From Panorpa germanica (Eukaryota > Arthropoda > Insecta > Mecoptera > Panorpidae), in assembly GCA_963678705.1 (NCBI GenBank), contig OY783220.1:9321001-9385000 (forward strand): 64,000 nt of DNA, read 5' to 3'. The position numbers were made by a program, and so were the translations under genes. How positions within the stretch are numbered: position 1 is the first letter of the stretch; every line of letters starts with the position of its first letter. Below are positions 1-12,941 of this stretch, one piece after another. Below the pieces are notes generated by a model. It was not told the DNA's origin. It searched no databases and was given only the letters and a program-made list of their open reading frames with translations.

Positions 1-549
1 ATAGTGCTGTTTGTCTTTAATCGTTAAGGGAATCCAAATATTATAACCACACAATGTAGGTTAAAGTTTTAAAGTTTTTGTTTTATTTTTATTGCATTAC
101 AAAGTTATACCACTTTATAAATTAAAACGCTTTTATATTTCCATTTTTCATTTTATTAGTATGACATTACTCATTGTGAAACTGCTTACGATACTGCATC
201 CCACGATATGTGAGATGTAATCTGTTCCAACGAGACCAGCGCTGGCAAACAAACATAAAAAGGAAAACGAGGAACTGCGCCGAGCACCCGGGGCCGTGGC
301 TTGAAAAACGATTCATTAAATATCACCGGTTTCAGTGTAAATAAAATTGTGTTTGATCTTTCACATGTCGATTGGAAATATAATATGGCTTATTAATTGG
401 AGTTGATCAAAACTTAAATTGAATCCTTATTTTTACTGATTTAATAACAAGAATTAGTTTTATACTAAGGAGATCGTAGTGCAACCGTATTGTAAATAAT
501 TTGCGTAAGAATATTATATTACTTAATACTTTTTTCATGCATATGAAGT
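1..549. other. AT-rich non-coding stretch
   Basis: No exon-like reading frame on either strand. A short GC-richer patch lies near 240-300 but carries no recognisable motif. The right edge is the first MITE-B copy. Confidence 0.6.
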
Positions 550-1070
550 ATCATTCCCACTCACTTCTTTAATTTTATTTTGTATTTTCTATTTAATTTA
601 AATTGTTTAGCATATGCCAATACGCATAGTCATTCACAGTACTATTTTTAATTTATTTTTTAAGTTTTCTAAGTTTTTTTAGAACCTTACAAGGTCCAAT
701 GTTTTAAATTAAAAATATTAAATTAAGAAAAACTTTATTATATTATAACCTCCAAAATGTGACAATCTGTCAAAATGCAGTAGAATTTATATTTAAAAGA
801 AGTTTAATGTCAATTTTTGAAAAATATAGAAGTGAAAACAATTTCTATTACTAATTGTTATTAAAAATAGCAATTTTATTGATTTCACATATAATTTTCT
901 CGAACAGTCAAAATTTATATTACTAACGATGCATACGCACCAACTAAATTAACTAAACTTAAATTAAAACACAAAAATGAAAAGGAATGCTTAAACGAAA
1001 ACCTACAATCTAGATTACAATATTAAATAAAAACAGTAAATTAAATATCAAAACAATGAGTGTGAATGAG
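550..1070 (+). repeat. MITE family B, copy 1
   Basis: About 520 bp, near-identical over most of its length to 44399-44906 and partly to 2597-2920. The left end reads ATCATTCCCACTCACT; the right end (AATGAGTGTGAATGAG) is an imperfect inverse of it. Contains no coding potential. Inferred to be a non-autonomous DNA transposon; superfamily not determined because no clear target-site duplication is visible. Confidence 0.75.
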
Positions 1071-2596
1071 GCTCTAATTAAATTTTTTATTAACTATTGA
1101 CTATCGTAGAATAAATTTACAAGGTTTCAGCAAGTTCTACATTCTTTGCTGCTTCACGGTGATCTCCTTAAAAGAAAATATTGTATTATTTCAATTTCGT
1201 GCTTATATAAAACTGATGTTGGCGAGCATGCTCGGTTGGAATCCTAGTCCAACGTATTCAAGAATGTATGAGACCTTTATACACAATAACACCACACCAA
1301 TCACTGATTCTAACAATCCTGATTACTGTTATTATTACACTTATTCTTCTAATTGAATAAACACTCTTAGAGAAAAATAATTTTCTAAATATAAATCTGA
1401 TTAGCTGTAACTATGAGACTGTGAGTGTTTCTTCTTCCTGTTCTCCAAATATTTTCTGCTGCTTGTCTTAAGAGCTCAGAGGCTATTTGTTTTCCCCTGG
1501 CAGCGATTGAGCCCCCAAGCTATCACACTTGGTGTTATTTGTTTATTTATTGTTTCGTGTACTTCTAGAGGAGGTGGGCTCGTGGAAATAAATAACAGAC
1601 ACGCTTCAACCCACTATTGTACCCCCTTCTCACTCTTCCCAACACAACCCCTACTCAAATGATAGCCAGGAAATGTTAGGAAGAAAAGCGTCAACATTCT
1701 TTTTGTTTAATTGGAAGTGGTGATGCTATATAAAAGTAGCCCAAGGAGATTTTGGGTCAATATAAGTGCATTAACACTTCTGCGTAATGAAGGGGAAAGA
1801 CAGGGTCGGCTTAGATGCCCGAACACTTGGAAATACTCCGTAGTTTGTTCACAAAGAATAATCTTGTCTTCAGTAGTCTAGATTTTTCAAATGTTAAAAT
1901 AGTAATATTCATTTTATAATCGTAAAAAACATAATTTCTTTAACTGTGTTTGTTTTTGTATAAGAAACGCCTGACTATAATCAATCAGGCAAACATTTTT
2001 ACACGAATCAGCTATTTTTTAAATTAAATTGTTTTTCACAGGCCATTTCTGTCGCTATCCTAACATAAATTTATAAAAAATGTTTTTAAAAAAATGCTTG
2101 CGAAACATTTAAGTATTCTAGGATTTATTTTATGATTTAATCATTTTATTGGTTAATAAATTTTATAAAAATATTTTATAGAATAAGTTTGCTTAGATAA
2201 AAATTCTCTAGTTTATTCATAATCTTGTCAATGTCAAGAAAATAAGTTTTTTTAACTCGGAAATTATTTAAAAAGAAAAAAACTGCAGACGTTGAATTCA
2301 CTGAAGGAAAAGCAATTTCCTTTAGTGCATAGAGCTATTAGCTTTTAACTTGCTCTCGTATTACAGCAATTGGATCTTATTTTTTCTTCTATATCTTGCG
2401 AAAATAGTTTTTCTTTTTTAATTACACACGAAAAAACATGGATTGTTCTTAAGGGTCACAAATTTCACGATTTCTTAACTCTCATATCTCATTGGCACAC
2501 ATAGAGTCCTTAGACCTACATTCTAAGAAAAAGTACACTCACATTAATTGCTAATTAGCTTTAAAGCGTCTGGCAAAAATTAGTGGACACTGAAGT
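1071..2596. other. Non-coding spacer
   Basis: No gene recognised. The ORF at 1159-1356 (+) has no splice context, domain or homologue I can name. Sequence is AT-rich with homopolymer runs. Confidence 0.5.
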
Positions 2597-2920
2597 TTAG
2601 CATATGGCAATACGCGTAGTCATTCACAGTACCATTTTTAATTTAATTTATTTTTTAAGTTTTCCTAATTTTTTTAGAACCTTACAAGGTCCAATGTTTT
2701 AAATCAAAAATATTAAATTAAGAAAAACTGTATTATATTATAACCTCCAAAATGTGACAATCAATCAAAATGCAGTAGGATTTACTTTTAAAAGAAGTTT
2801 AATGTCAGTTTTTGAAATATATAGAAGTAAAAACAAGTTCTATTACTATTTGTTATTAAAAGTAGCAATTTTATTTATTTCGCATACAATTTACAAGTGT
2901 CTGGTAAAAGTGAATATTAC
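2597..2920 (+). repeat. MITE family B, copy 2 (truncated)
   Basis: Matches the left-central part of the 550-1070 copy (the shared segment begins around TTTAGCATATGGCAATACGC and runs through the AACCTCCAAAATGTGACAAT segment). Both termini with the ATCATTCCCACTCACT inverted repeat are missing, so this is a fragment. The 61-residue ORF at 2754-2939 lies in it and is not a gene. Confidence 0.7.
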
Positions 2921-4084
2921 TTTTTACATTATTCTGTAAAACATATATATAAGACAATATCTCCACTTTTATTAGGAATTGTAAATTTTTAATGAAACTC
3001 ATGTGTTGCATAATTACATTGTTTAACTTAAACCATACTATCATACCTGAAATTTAAAGAAACAGCATTTATAGTTTATTATTTAAATTGTCAATTCCTT
3101 TTTATCTAATTTTATTATAAGCTAACAATATGGACTAACTAACAGTGAGTTCTATCGACTTCAAATACCAACTATGTTACCGTTATTCCTACAGCGTCAT
3201 CTATGGCGTTTATGAGTATATATTTTCACTAAACGGTCACTGCTTTACTGACAGACGACATTTGTACCAACTAAAGAAATATAATTTCTTTACATATATA
3301 AAAACCAGCCATCACACTGTCACGCAAGTGAGTCAGTGAGTGTTTCTACGTACCTTTTGCACCTGCTACCTATAAAAGCATCCCGCTAGCAAGTACAGAT
3401 TCGTTTATAACTACATATTACACAATTTATTCTCAAAATTGCCTCTGCGATCTTGAACTATATAGAATATCACTATATTTGCTATATCATACCGCAAAAT
3501 TATTAATTAAAACAGCTGATTTAAATTACCGATTAAATAATCCCTTCCCCAACCACTTATATTGTTTTTCGTGAACTGGTTTTTCAATCAGATGAAATCA
3601 TTACAATAGATCCAACCTGTAAACGTGTACATGGTTTTAATTATTCGGGAAACGACGGATGATTACAACAGTTAATGAGATTCTGCGGATGATAGCAGAT
3701 GTACGCATACACAGCAAATATACACCACGTGACGTGACATAGCGTAACGCTCGATCAGATACTTATTTGTATAGCTGTACGCAACCAGAATTCAGATTCC
3801 ATCTGTGTTTGTCCAGGTATTTGTGTTTTGATGCATATTTAATATCGACCGAGAGCATTATCACGTGATTGTGGTCCAAGAACCAGTGACAAGACCCACT
3901 TTAATTAAGTGCTTGATTTTAGCTGAAATTTTTCACCGGGATACCTTAAGCCTGACCTTCTCTGATATAGGATATACGAGGCATGTTTTTTAAGTGAGTA
4001 CCGTTTTGGAATTAAAAAAAGACGTGCAAAGATATCGCAATAATTTTATTTTTACATGAAAGCCTGTACCTTAATCTACTGTAT
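2921..4084. other. Non-coding spacer with a possible mariner-like end
   Basis: No gene recognised. Around 3975-4040 the sequence (GAGGCATGTTTTTTAAGTGA and the following ACCGTTTTGGAATTAAAAAA) resembles the terminal repeat style of insect mariner elements; a similar short motif occurs near 56479-56508. No transposase frame and no opposite end were found, so this is a weak call. Confidence 0.3.
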
Positions 4085-4620
4085 ATTATTAATTGTTTGT
4101 TTATTGTTCGCCTTTCGGCTTTACAATCTACATTCTTAATACATTTCATATACTTCAACTTACAATTAAATTTACATTATTCTAGACCTTTTTATTTCCA
4201 AAAGTACTTTCTGCTTCTTCTTCTCTTGACCCTCTTCCTTCATTTTCCCTAGTCTTCCTTCTGGACTGGTCTATTCCCTAGTCTATTTTTCTGGGCTGAA
4301 GTTTAACTGTTTCCTCGCTACTTCTTTCTTTCTCCTGCTTCCCTTCACTGCCTCTTTTAGTACTTCCTTTCTCTTCCTGTTCCTTGTGCAACCCAGCCAC
4401 CCAGCTTATTTATTCTCCTGTTTTTTCTTTCCTTTTTTACTATTTCCGCCATCCACCTCTTTCCTTCACTGCCTCCCTTTAATAGCTGGCCAATATTCCT
4501 TTCGCTCGCTACTTTTTTCTTACACTCAAACTTAATGTGCTCCAGTGTTTCGTCCTCCGCTCCGCACACTCTACACTCTATCTGTTTCCTTTTTCCTCAT
4601 TTCCCAATCTAAACCTTGCT
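4085..4620 (-). mobile_element. 3' end of a degenerate non-LTR retrotransposon
   Basis: Minus-strand translation near 4490-4565 contains CRVCGAEDETLEHIKFEC, the Cys/His-bearing C-terminal motif found at the end of many insect non-LTR reverse-transcriptase ORFs, preceded by RFRLGNEEKG and followed by a Lys/Arg/Glu-rich tail and A-rich 3' sequence. The segment between RFRLGNEEKG and the Cys motif is shortened and out of frame, so the element is dead. Related relics lie at 9190-9490, 27395-27565, 33155-33330 and inside introns of the CCP-fibrinogen gene. Confidence 0.7.
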
Positions 4621-5715
4621 GTTCTTCTTATGTGTGACCTTACTGTATATATTTATCAAACATCACTTTTTAAAGAGATGTGTTCGAAGTTCCATAACGG
4701 ATTCCCCGACTAACAATATACATATTGTAAAAAACGAAACAATGACTTTAGGTTTCTATAACAAATCTACAATCATTTTTCTCCTTAAGTTTCTATTTAA
4801 TTTGGCTATAGGTTTATATCTGTTAAAATATTTTTTTTACTTATTGTAAAATGTATACCACTATTAAAAAACACAAGATGATGTAGCTTAACAATAAATG
4901 TCATTGACTAATTATAAATGTGACATTTTCTTTATATTTCGTTTACTCTAGAGATAATCTTGTCTAGTGACGACGCATATTTTCAAAAAGCAGACTGATT
5001 TATTATTCAAATGTAGACAAAGTCATCTACAACGTCCATTTGTATTAAGGAAGTTTTACAGAACTTAAAGAAAACAAAAACAATACTTTGTGTTTCACGA
5101 TATTAATAAAAAACATGCAAACAATGTTTTTTAAATTTATTTAACGGATTTTAAAATCCAGGAGGAAGTGCCTCCATCTGCGGACGTCCGTGGCACCATT
5201 TAATAATCAGAATGTGAAAAAGTAAAAGCTTTTTCCGTACAAACATACGGTTGCGTGTATATCCCGTGCCAAGGTCTGAGAAGGAGGACAGAAGGGAAGA
5301 GGGCTTATCTATTTAGCTATTGAAAGATTGAACATTTTCGTGGTTGCGATGTTTTCGATACGTTTGACCCTAAAAACACACCCCACGTCCCACGGGGCGG
5401 TTACTTAAGAAAGTAAAATGGGTTTAGTGTTTAGTTGGCCATACGAGAATAACCTTTCAAAGTAAATAAACGAAAAAGTAATAAAAAATCTACTTACGCC
5501 GAAGTTTTTATACAACTATGTATACATACTTTTATGTATTACTTTTGCTTATCTAGTGGCAGCTAATATTTTCAGATGTGGATTGACCATCATATATTAT
5601 AATGTCCCAGGTGTATGTTTATATTCTTATATGTAGCTGAAATTCGTATGGTAAAACGAAAACGGCTCCGGCGATAATTTGAAAATTGCCTATTTCGTAG
5701 AGAAAAAATTACAAA
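4621..5715. other. Non-coding spacer
   Basis: No gene recognised on either strand. The ORF at 4616-4849 (+) is AT-driven and lacks any domain signature. Confidence 0.5.
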
Positions 5716-6110
5716 AAGTGCAAATAGAGCAAATAGTGCAAATAGTGCGAATAGTGCGAATGGTGCGAATAATGCGAAAAGTGCCAATAGTGCGAATTGT
5801 GTAAATAATCCGAATAGTGCGAATGATGCGAATAGTGCAAATAGCGCGAATTGTGCGAATAGTGCGAGTGATGTGAATAGTGCGAATGTTGCGAATAATG
5901 CGAATAGTGCAAATAGCGCGAATTGTGCGAATAGAGCAAGTGATGTGAATAGTGCGAATGATGCGAATAGTGCAAATAGCGCGAATTGTGCGAATAGTGC
6001 GAGTGATGTGAATAGTGCGAATGTTGCGAATAATGCGAATGGTGCAAATAGTGCGAATAGTGCAATAATGCAAATAGTGCGAATAGTGCAATAATGCAAA
6101 TAGTGCGAAC
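5716..6110. repeat. 9-bp minisatellite (GTGCGAATA-type) with higher-order structure
   Basis: About 44 tandem copies of a 9-bp unit close to GTGCGAATA. Blocks of 63-72 bp recur as larger units (starting near 5847, 5919 and 5982, each opening GCGAATTGTGCGAATAG). Because 9 is a multiple of 3 and the unit has few stop codons, several frames stay open over more than 300 bp; these are a by-product of the repeat, not genes. Confidence 0.95.
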
Positions 6111-6840
6111 GAGTTAAATATTAAATGGAAAGAAAACTTGATATGAAATTCAATTCACACACAAGACACAGTCGTTGCTTGTGACGGGGGTAAGCGCTAG
6201 TTATTATTATAGAGTAGATCCTAAAACACATTGAATTAAACTATGGCCAACATGATTGTACTTTTATCATACCTGTACATGAATGTTAGCGAACTATATT
6301 CATCGCATCGATAAACAATCAAGCATGTTGGCCGAGCTAGTTACCAACACAACATATTCAAGTGTGCGGACCTTTAAGAGAGTTATGCAGTTACTTTATG
6401 GGACTATAAGACACAATTAGAATATGTATTAGAACAATGCATTCCAATTAATGTGCAACTCCTATGCGACAGCCATGTCTGAATATCGTAAAGGTAATTA
6501 AACATATATAATATTCCATTTTCTATGACAAGTACAATGGCATTACATTAATTATATCACTGTATGAGTACAGTGTGGCACAGCGATACCGCAAACGTAA
6601 AATACAGCAGTGTGATAATAAAATCCCTTAAGGGCCAAATGCCAACATAATAGAACGAATCTGTAGAGCGTAATGTGAAAAGAAGATGATATGAAACGAC
6701 ATACGTATCTACCAGTGTCGGTTTCTGGTTCGAACCTAAGAAAGTAGATGAGGAACTTGCCATATGTAAATTTGTATTCATAATTGCACTGTGAACTCAT
6801 TTTTAGCGCGCGATTTTTTAATTCTTTATTGAAATATAGG
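6111..6840. other. Non-coding spacer
   Basis: No gene recognised. Overlapping minus-strand ORFs at 6552-6800 have no domain, signal peptide or splice context. Confidence 0.5.
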
Positions 6841-7275
6841 TTAATAAACTTATATTGGTGTTTTCATTTTATTAAATACCCAAAAATTGACGAATATATA
6901 TCTATTTAAAGTTTGAATTTTGTTTTACTGCGTAATATTCCAGGTGACGTCACGGATCGTTGGAATATAACAAATAATGTTATTTATAGAAACATTATAG
7001 GTTGACGTAACAGCTGCTATATATTTGACGTTTATTACTGCATCTCTTTTGCACTTCTCTTGTTTAACAGTAACTGTAAAGTTAAATGGTAGTGGGGAAT
7101 AAGGTGAGGAAGAAATGACGAATTTTTTGTAAAGTTTTACCCCTTTAACCATTAAAGGGAAAAAGGACTATTACAATCGTTAATAACTTCTATAATATTG
7201 CGAATTGAATAAAAATAATTGGGGACTTGACATCCTGATAGCCAACTTGATCAATATAAGGTCAAATCGATAGAA
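6841..7275 (-). repeat. MITE family A, old diverged copy (reverse)
   Basis: Reverse-oriented and heavily diverged copy: recognisable pieces include the TTTTATTAAATAC segment, the paired GTAATATTCCAGG.TGACGTCAC region, the TTAATAACTTC and ATAATTGGGGACTTGACATC blocks and the GCCAACTTGATCAATATAAG block. Termini are lost. It carries an extra internal segment near 7030-7110 that also occurs at about 43010-43090. Confidence 0.55.
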
Positions 7276-7284
7276 AAAAAAATC

Positions 7285-7665
7285 TATTTTAGATAATGTT
7301 TTTTGACAACATAGTTAATATATAATTATTTCTATAATTACTACATGATAAGATAACATTTAACGAATACTTTGTGAAATTTTCATAAATAAATATCAAG
7401 AAATGAGGCATTGAGAGCGAATCTCCGCAGACGTCACAAGAAAAAGTTTCATAACTCATCACTGAATTATTTGAAATCAAAAAACCAGTTGATAAGTTTC
7501 TGCAGGTAACCCTGCCGAGTTTTTTTTAATTGATTTTTCAACCTGATAGGTGAAAATTTAATACTCTACATCTTCGACAATTTTACTCCAATCGACTTCA
7601 AATTTTTACACAATAAACTTAATATGTTGTACATTAATATAAATAAATAAAAAAATATATTGAAA
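7285..7665 (-). repeat. Dispersed repeat R, inverted partial copy
   Basis: Minus-strand copy of sequence at 61020-61690, with about 330 bp of the middle deleted. It contains a frame with CDVCGDSLSMPHFLIFIYEN, nearly identical to the last exon of the gene at 60.5-61.7 kb, with one 12-bp in-frame deletion. The acceptor AG at the matching position has been altered (TTTCAAATAATTCAG instead of TTTCAGAAAATCCAG). A third, shorter copy of its A-rich end lies at 45420-45500. Confidence 0.7.
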
Positions 7666-9189
7666 CTTTACCCCCCTTCAAGACATAGTTTACAACCCTA
7701 TTCAAAATAGCAACCCTAATCTAATTCCTAATAAATAATAATATTCCAACATTACAACTAATTAAATTTACGCTCATTACCTTCTAATATTGTTTTACAT
7801 TTAATTACGAATAATAATTAAATAATACAGTAATTGCTATAAGCGTATTTCCTTGAAGCTTGGATCTAAGTTTACTCCTCATACAAAAGCATTTCACTTT
7901 ACATTCATCGAAATAATTACAATAGACCCCTCTGTTACTTCTAGACTACTTCCAGTAATAATATTACCTCTTCTTCTAGTATTACGTGTGCTGTGCATTG
8001 TTTATTATTTTGTAAATGTACATATGAGTACATTAATTGATCCATATATTCGTGATTCAATTTCATATAAATAGGTTTATGATACGTTCGCCTAAAAACC
8101 TTTAGACACAAACAAACAATCGCTAATTAACGTGTATTGTTACGCTATTAACTACAACGAGAATTTATAGAAGCGTGAATAACGTAGCGTATTATTTAAT
8201 AATAACAAATCTATGGTATACCTTGTTTGCTATATATTCAGTTCAAATTAGTTATTTGAATTTGTTAAGTAAGTCAATTTCATCTTTACAAAAGGAATAA
8301 TTCAATATATAAAAGTTTCATACAGTGTTTTCGATAAGGAGGTATAGGACGTTAACGTAAATGATGAAAACGTCGTGAAATTTGGAGAGTCGATACAAAT
8401 AGTTAAAATACATGCTGTCTTAAAATTTTAGAGACCTAGGGTTCATAGTTTTCTTTTTATACATGATTAAAAATAGTCATTTTCCATACAAATCATAATT
8501 TTTAGCTCAATTTCACCACATAATATAACTTTTAACTATGAAAAAATGGTGACACGTCTTTCAAAAACTAGGTGTATATAAAAGAATCTTTTCTGTAACT
8601 ATTGCAAAAAGAAAATTATCAAAAGGATACCTATATACGAAAATAATTAAATAAAACCAGTAAGAAACAGTAAATGTGGGTTATGAGCCGGCAACGTTGC
8701 AAAAGCCAATTTGAGCGGGAAATTCAAAATGTCAATAAATATTATATAAAATATAACAATTTATTTGTCAAAGAACCAAATCACGCATGCGTCAACACAC
8801 GTAAATTCACAGCATTGCCAAATTTATTATTCCTTTTTCAAAATATTTAATTTGAATTTAAATTGAATTAATATAAATTTGATATTAATTATAGGTAATT
8901 TTTCATTTATTAAACTATTATATGCATAAAAAAATCATTTTAACCACAAAAAGCAGTTTAATAGGGAATTGAAAAATTCATTTTCAAAGGTACAGTCCCA
9001 ATATTTGCTCGTCCTTCATGTACTTCGTATTTTGCATTTCGTATTACCGAGAGATTAACTTTTTTCATGGACGGTATGTACCTCCTTAATTAAGGAATTC
9101 AAACTTATAAATATAAGAATGTGTGTAATGTAACATTCGATGGTTTCCAGTTTTTTTATACAACTGCACATTAAGTATTCATGTAAGAA
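7666..9189. other. Non-coding spacer
   Basis: No gene recognised. The ORF at 7853-8074 (+) shows no signal or domain; the rest is AT-rich. Confidence 0.5.
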
Positions 9190-9490
9190 AAAAATAAAAA
9201 GTGAAAAGAAGATTGTGCAGTTATTGAAGAGAAGCAGTGAAGGGTAGAGGTGGATGGCGGAGATAGAGAGAAGGAGCGAGGAAAGAGAAGGAATGGTAGA
9301 GTAGAAACAGGAGAGGGAGAAGTAGGAAGAAAATAGCAATAGGGGTTAATAAAAGGTTAATTTCTTTGGTTTCTTTTTTCTTTTTGGAAGGAGTGAGAAT
9401 GTGTAGATAGAATAAGGGACACAAATGAAATGTAATTAATTATAATCATATGTAATTTAATGATTTAAGGCGAAATAATATAGGACATAA
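9190..9490 (+). mobile_element. Non-LTR retrotransposon 3' relic
   Basis: Purine-rich plus-strand sequence including GGTGGATGGCGGAGATAGAG, matching the Gly-Lys-Arg-Trp-Met-Ala-Glu-Ile block of the relic at 4085-4620, followed by an A-rich tail like those at 27395 and 33155. Frames are broken. The minus-strand ORFs at 9055-9424 are antisense to it and are not genes. Confidence 0.55.
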
Positions 9491-9529
9491 TAGGAAAAAC
9501 ATTACCATAAAATAACAAAAATAATATAG

Positions 9530-10025
9530 CGATAGATCCCTTTAATAATTAAAGAGACAAAATGCCAAAAAGAGACAAAATATTGATAAATAAATCCTTA
9601 TATGTTAGGAGATATTAACAATTAAAAAAGTCATTTTGTCTCTTTGCTATCTCTTTTTATCTCTTTTATACAACAGAACGTAAAAGAGATAGCATACTTA
9701 ACACAGAACTCTTATCCATATAAGAAACAACTGACCTACCCTTAATAGTACAGACATGTTACGTCATAAATACGGCAGACATCTGTAGCGCTAAAACTAC
9801 AATTCGAATTTTTAATTGCTATATCAACGTTTAGATATTTATTAAAATAAAAACGCTAATATTCATTTATTAACATCAATTTCAATCAACAATTGAAAAG
9901 TTGGTCTCTTAAAGAATGAGTACACAAGCTCATTGTTAATATCTCCTAAAATAAATGGGCATTGAGGTTCTGGTAGCCAACTTTATCAATATATAGTACA
10001 CTTTTATAGAAATAAAGTTATGGTT
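9530..10025 (+). repeat. MITE family A, rearranged copy
   Basis: Contains the internal and right-hand parts of family A (through ACACAAGCTCATT at 9930-9942), then a short piece of the left end in opposite orientation (9945-10015: CCAACTTTATCAATATATAG and the CACTTTTATAGAAATAAAG block). The inversion indicates either a rearrangement or a nested insertion of a second copy. Confidence 0.7.
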
Positions 10026-10526
10026 CATATGCACATTTCGTTTAGTACTTGTTGTGTTTTCAAACACTACTAGAGGTATAATATTATTTGTCAATTTAAC
10101 TTCTACTAGAAATAACTTTTTATTTCGTTAAATAAATAGCAGCATTAATATAAAACAAAATGGTTGTGACTTGTGGAATTACGGGAAGCAATAACTATCA
10201 ATTATATTTAATCGCAAAATCGCCTACGTGCTTCTACCAAAATGTATAAAGTGGATAACGAAGGTCTTCGTCGGCCTTTATTGAACGCATAAATCATTCA
10301 AATGTAATTATACTTATTTATTACAAGCTATTTAAAATACCAATGTTTCTATGGACCGTTCAGTAGAGCAGATCCGAATTACCCTTTCTGCGGGTCCTGA
10401 AAATTATGTGCAACTTGTATGTAAAAGGTATCAACAGCACAATGTGCATTCCCATCTCTCTTATACAACAAAGTGTAAAAGAAATGCCTAATAGGGCTGA
10501 TAATCATATCAAAAGAAATAGATAAC
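10026..10526. other. Non-coding spacer
   Basis: No gene or repeat end recognised. Confidence 0.5.
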
Positions 10527-11164
10527 AATGGGCTTGTGTCCTATGTCTTAATTTCAATAAAAGTGTACTATATATTGATAAAGTGGGTTACTAGAACCTC
10601 AAATGTCCAATTATTTTTTAATAACTCCTTATATGTTAAGAGATATTAACAAGTAAAAAAGTCATTTCGTCTCTTTAATTATTAAAGGGATTCAACGTTG
10701 TACACATTCCAAGTGCATGTGACATCACAATCCTTGTGTAAGGTTACCAACCTTACAGCTCATAAATCTCTGCTATATGTATTTATATATCAAAATATCA
10801 AATATTATTTACAGCTATTTCAAGGAACAATCAAATTTCAATATTACGTCTGCCTTAGCAGGGTTAAATAAAATAAAAACTTATAATTCTTTGATTTGTC
10901 TTGATTATTTGACTACCAACAGCTACAAAAGATTAGCACAACACTGACCTACTCAACAAATAACTGACGTTAAAATGCATTTCACGTCATACAAATATGG
11001 CAGACCATTTTAGCGCTAAAACTACAATTCAAACTTTTAATTGATATATCTCCGTCAACATTTAGATATTTAATAAAATAGACACGCCAATACACATTTA
11101 TTAACATCAATTTCAATCAACAATTGAAAAATCGACCACTAAAAAATGAGGACACAAGCTCATT
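10527..11164 (+). mobile_element. MITE family A, complete copy (638 bp)
   Basis: Begins AATGGGCTTGTGTCCT and ends AGGACACAAGCTCATT, the inverse of the start with one change. The interior carries conserved blocks (TTAGGAGATATTAACAATTA-type, TGACATCAC, TAGCGCTAAAACTACAATTC, CAACATTTAGATATTTAATA). No transposase frame. A consistent target-site duplication cannot be read. Confidence 0.9.
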
Positions 11165-12941
11165 TCAGAATTTTTTCAGATTTTTTAAAAAGTTAGAAAA
11201 CTCGAAAAACTTAACTATTCCCTAAAAGACCCAGTGTACACACCATGACTCGTAGAATATAGTGTTCACACGGAGGGTTAATGAATAGGGATAATAAATA
11301 TTAACGTATACAAATAATACATCAATCAGTTCACCATATTGCGTGTAATTACCTAATATCAATTTTAATAGTTAATTAGCATCTTATTGTTATGTTAATA
11401 TGTCTAGGATTACTAAAACAATGAACAGATAAACATTACACTAGCGATGACGTGATAACAATGTACCTAGTCTATGGTATACCATAAAGCGCTCTATCTC
11501 GCAAAGATGTATACATTTCAAACTGTCTGCTAGGCCATGTTTTGCTAAAGCCAGATCGTCAACTATACTAACAGTAATAATAACAAGAGATGCCCAACGT
11601 TGCTTGGTCTGCAGAGAATATAACAATGCATAATGCCAGCTAGACCCATAATTACGCTATATTTAAATAATCTGTTGTTTTAAGCTAGTCAACGACAAGG
11701 TGGACAAACGAATATCTGCTATATACTGTGACCAACACAAAATACAATCAGTTCAGTTCATATAAATTATATAAATACTCAATACATTTTTAATACTATG
11801 TACTTGAAGTAAAACAATGATTATAAAGTTAATAAAGGTTAATATATAGTCATATTAAATACCTGTCGTGTTTTCTATTAAATTAAAATAAGTAAAATGA
11901 AGTAAAACAAAAACATAAACAAAACTCACCGGGTAACGCAGGAGCCTTTGTTAATTTCACTGCACGACACTTTGAGGTTATATTTTAATTTAAAGTTTGC
12001 ATAAGATATTTTAATATGTGAAACCACTGATTTAATTTAAAGAACTCAACAAATAATGTTTGGCAAGTATTGCAGATTTAATACACGAATGAAAGTAAAG
12101 CACTTTATTTTTTCTAATGGAAATATGGAGTTTAAAATGGTTAGTAAATACACTCACAACAACGTCAAGCAAACTGTCAAACATTGACCGTGCGTTTGTC
12201 GTTTAAAATATAATTTGTATATTAAATAACTATTTATTTTATAAATGTCACAATGCTTCACTTAAATAATTAAACACTCATTAGAAAAATAATTCAGGAG
12301 ACATGCCTTACATCACTAGCTAAAATGTCAACAAGTTTTTCATGTTAATTTCACTAATAATTTAATTAATTTCATAGCCCAAGTGAAACTAATTAGTTCC
12401 AAACATTCACGAATAATTCATTTACACAATTAAACACTTTTTATAGTAATTAGATAAATATTTTAAACAAAATTAGTATTTTTATCAAGACAATAACATG
12501 CTTGAACACGTAACTCAAGCTGCCGCGGTGAACTGAAGGAACTCGTAGCGTTTTGAGCTGTCAAAGATTAAACGCTTAAGCCATCTATCTTTTAAAAGAT
12601 TAACTAATTTTTTTTGGTACGAATATACAATGTTTGAAAGTTACAGATTAATAAATTTTCAATTATTTCTTAAAATATTGTCGTAACATACATAGACTTG
12701 ATGTTTAACCATATAAAAACTATCGATAATAGAACTATTCTATTATAGAGAATAAATGGTCGTTAAATGAAATTAAAAAAAGGCAAAAAAGAATAAAAGT
12801 TTCGAACACTGTTAGAGTAGTTTATTAACTTCTGTTAATTAAAAAAGTATATATCTTTTACGTAAATGAAGCCGTAGTTAATTACCCTGATAAAACTTTT
12901 ATGTATTTACAATATAGTATAGTTTAACTACTTCTTTTACA
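11165..12941. other. Non-coding spacer
   Basis: No gene recognised; the ORF at 11441-11626 (-) lacks supporting features. Confidence 0.5.

Noticed and set aside
4357..4569. 70-residue ORF as an independent gene
   Set aside because: It is the Cys-motif C-terminus of a decayed non-LTR retrotransposon.
5590..6099. 169-, 133- and 118-residue open frames on the minus strand and a 73-residue frame on the plus strand
   Set aside because: All arise from the 9-bp minisatellite, whose unit length preserves any stop-free frame; composition is a three-residue repeat.
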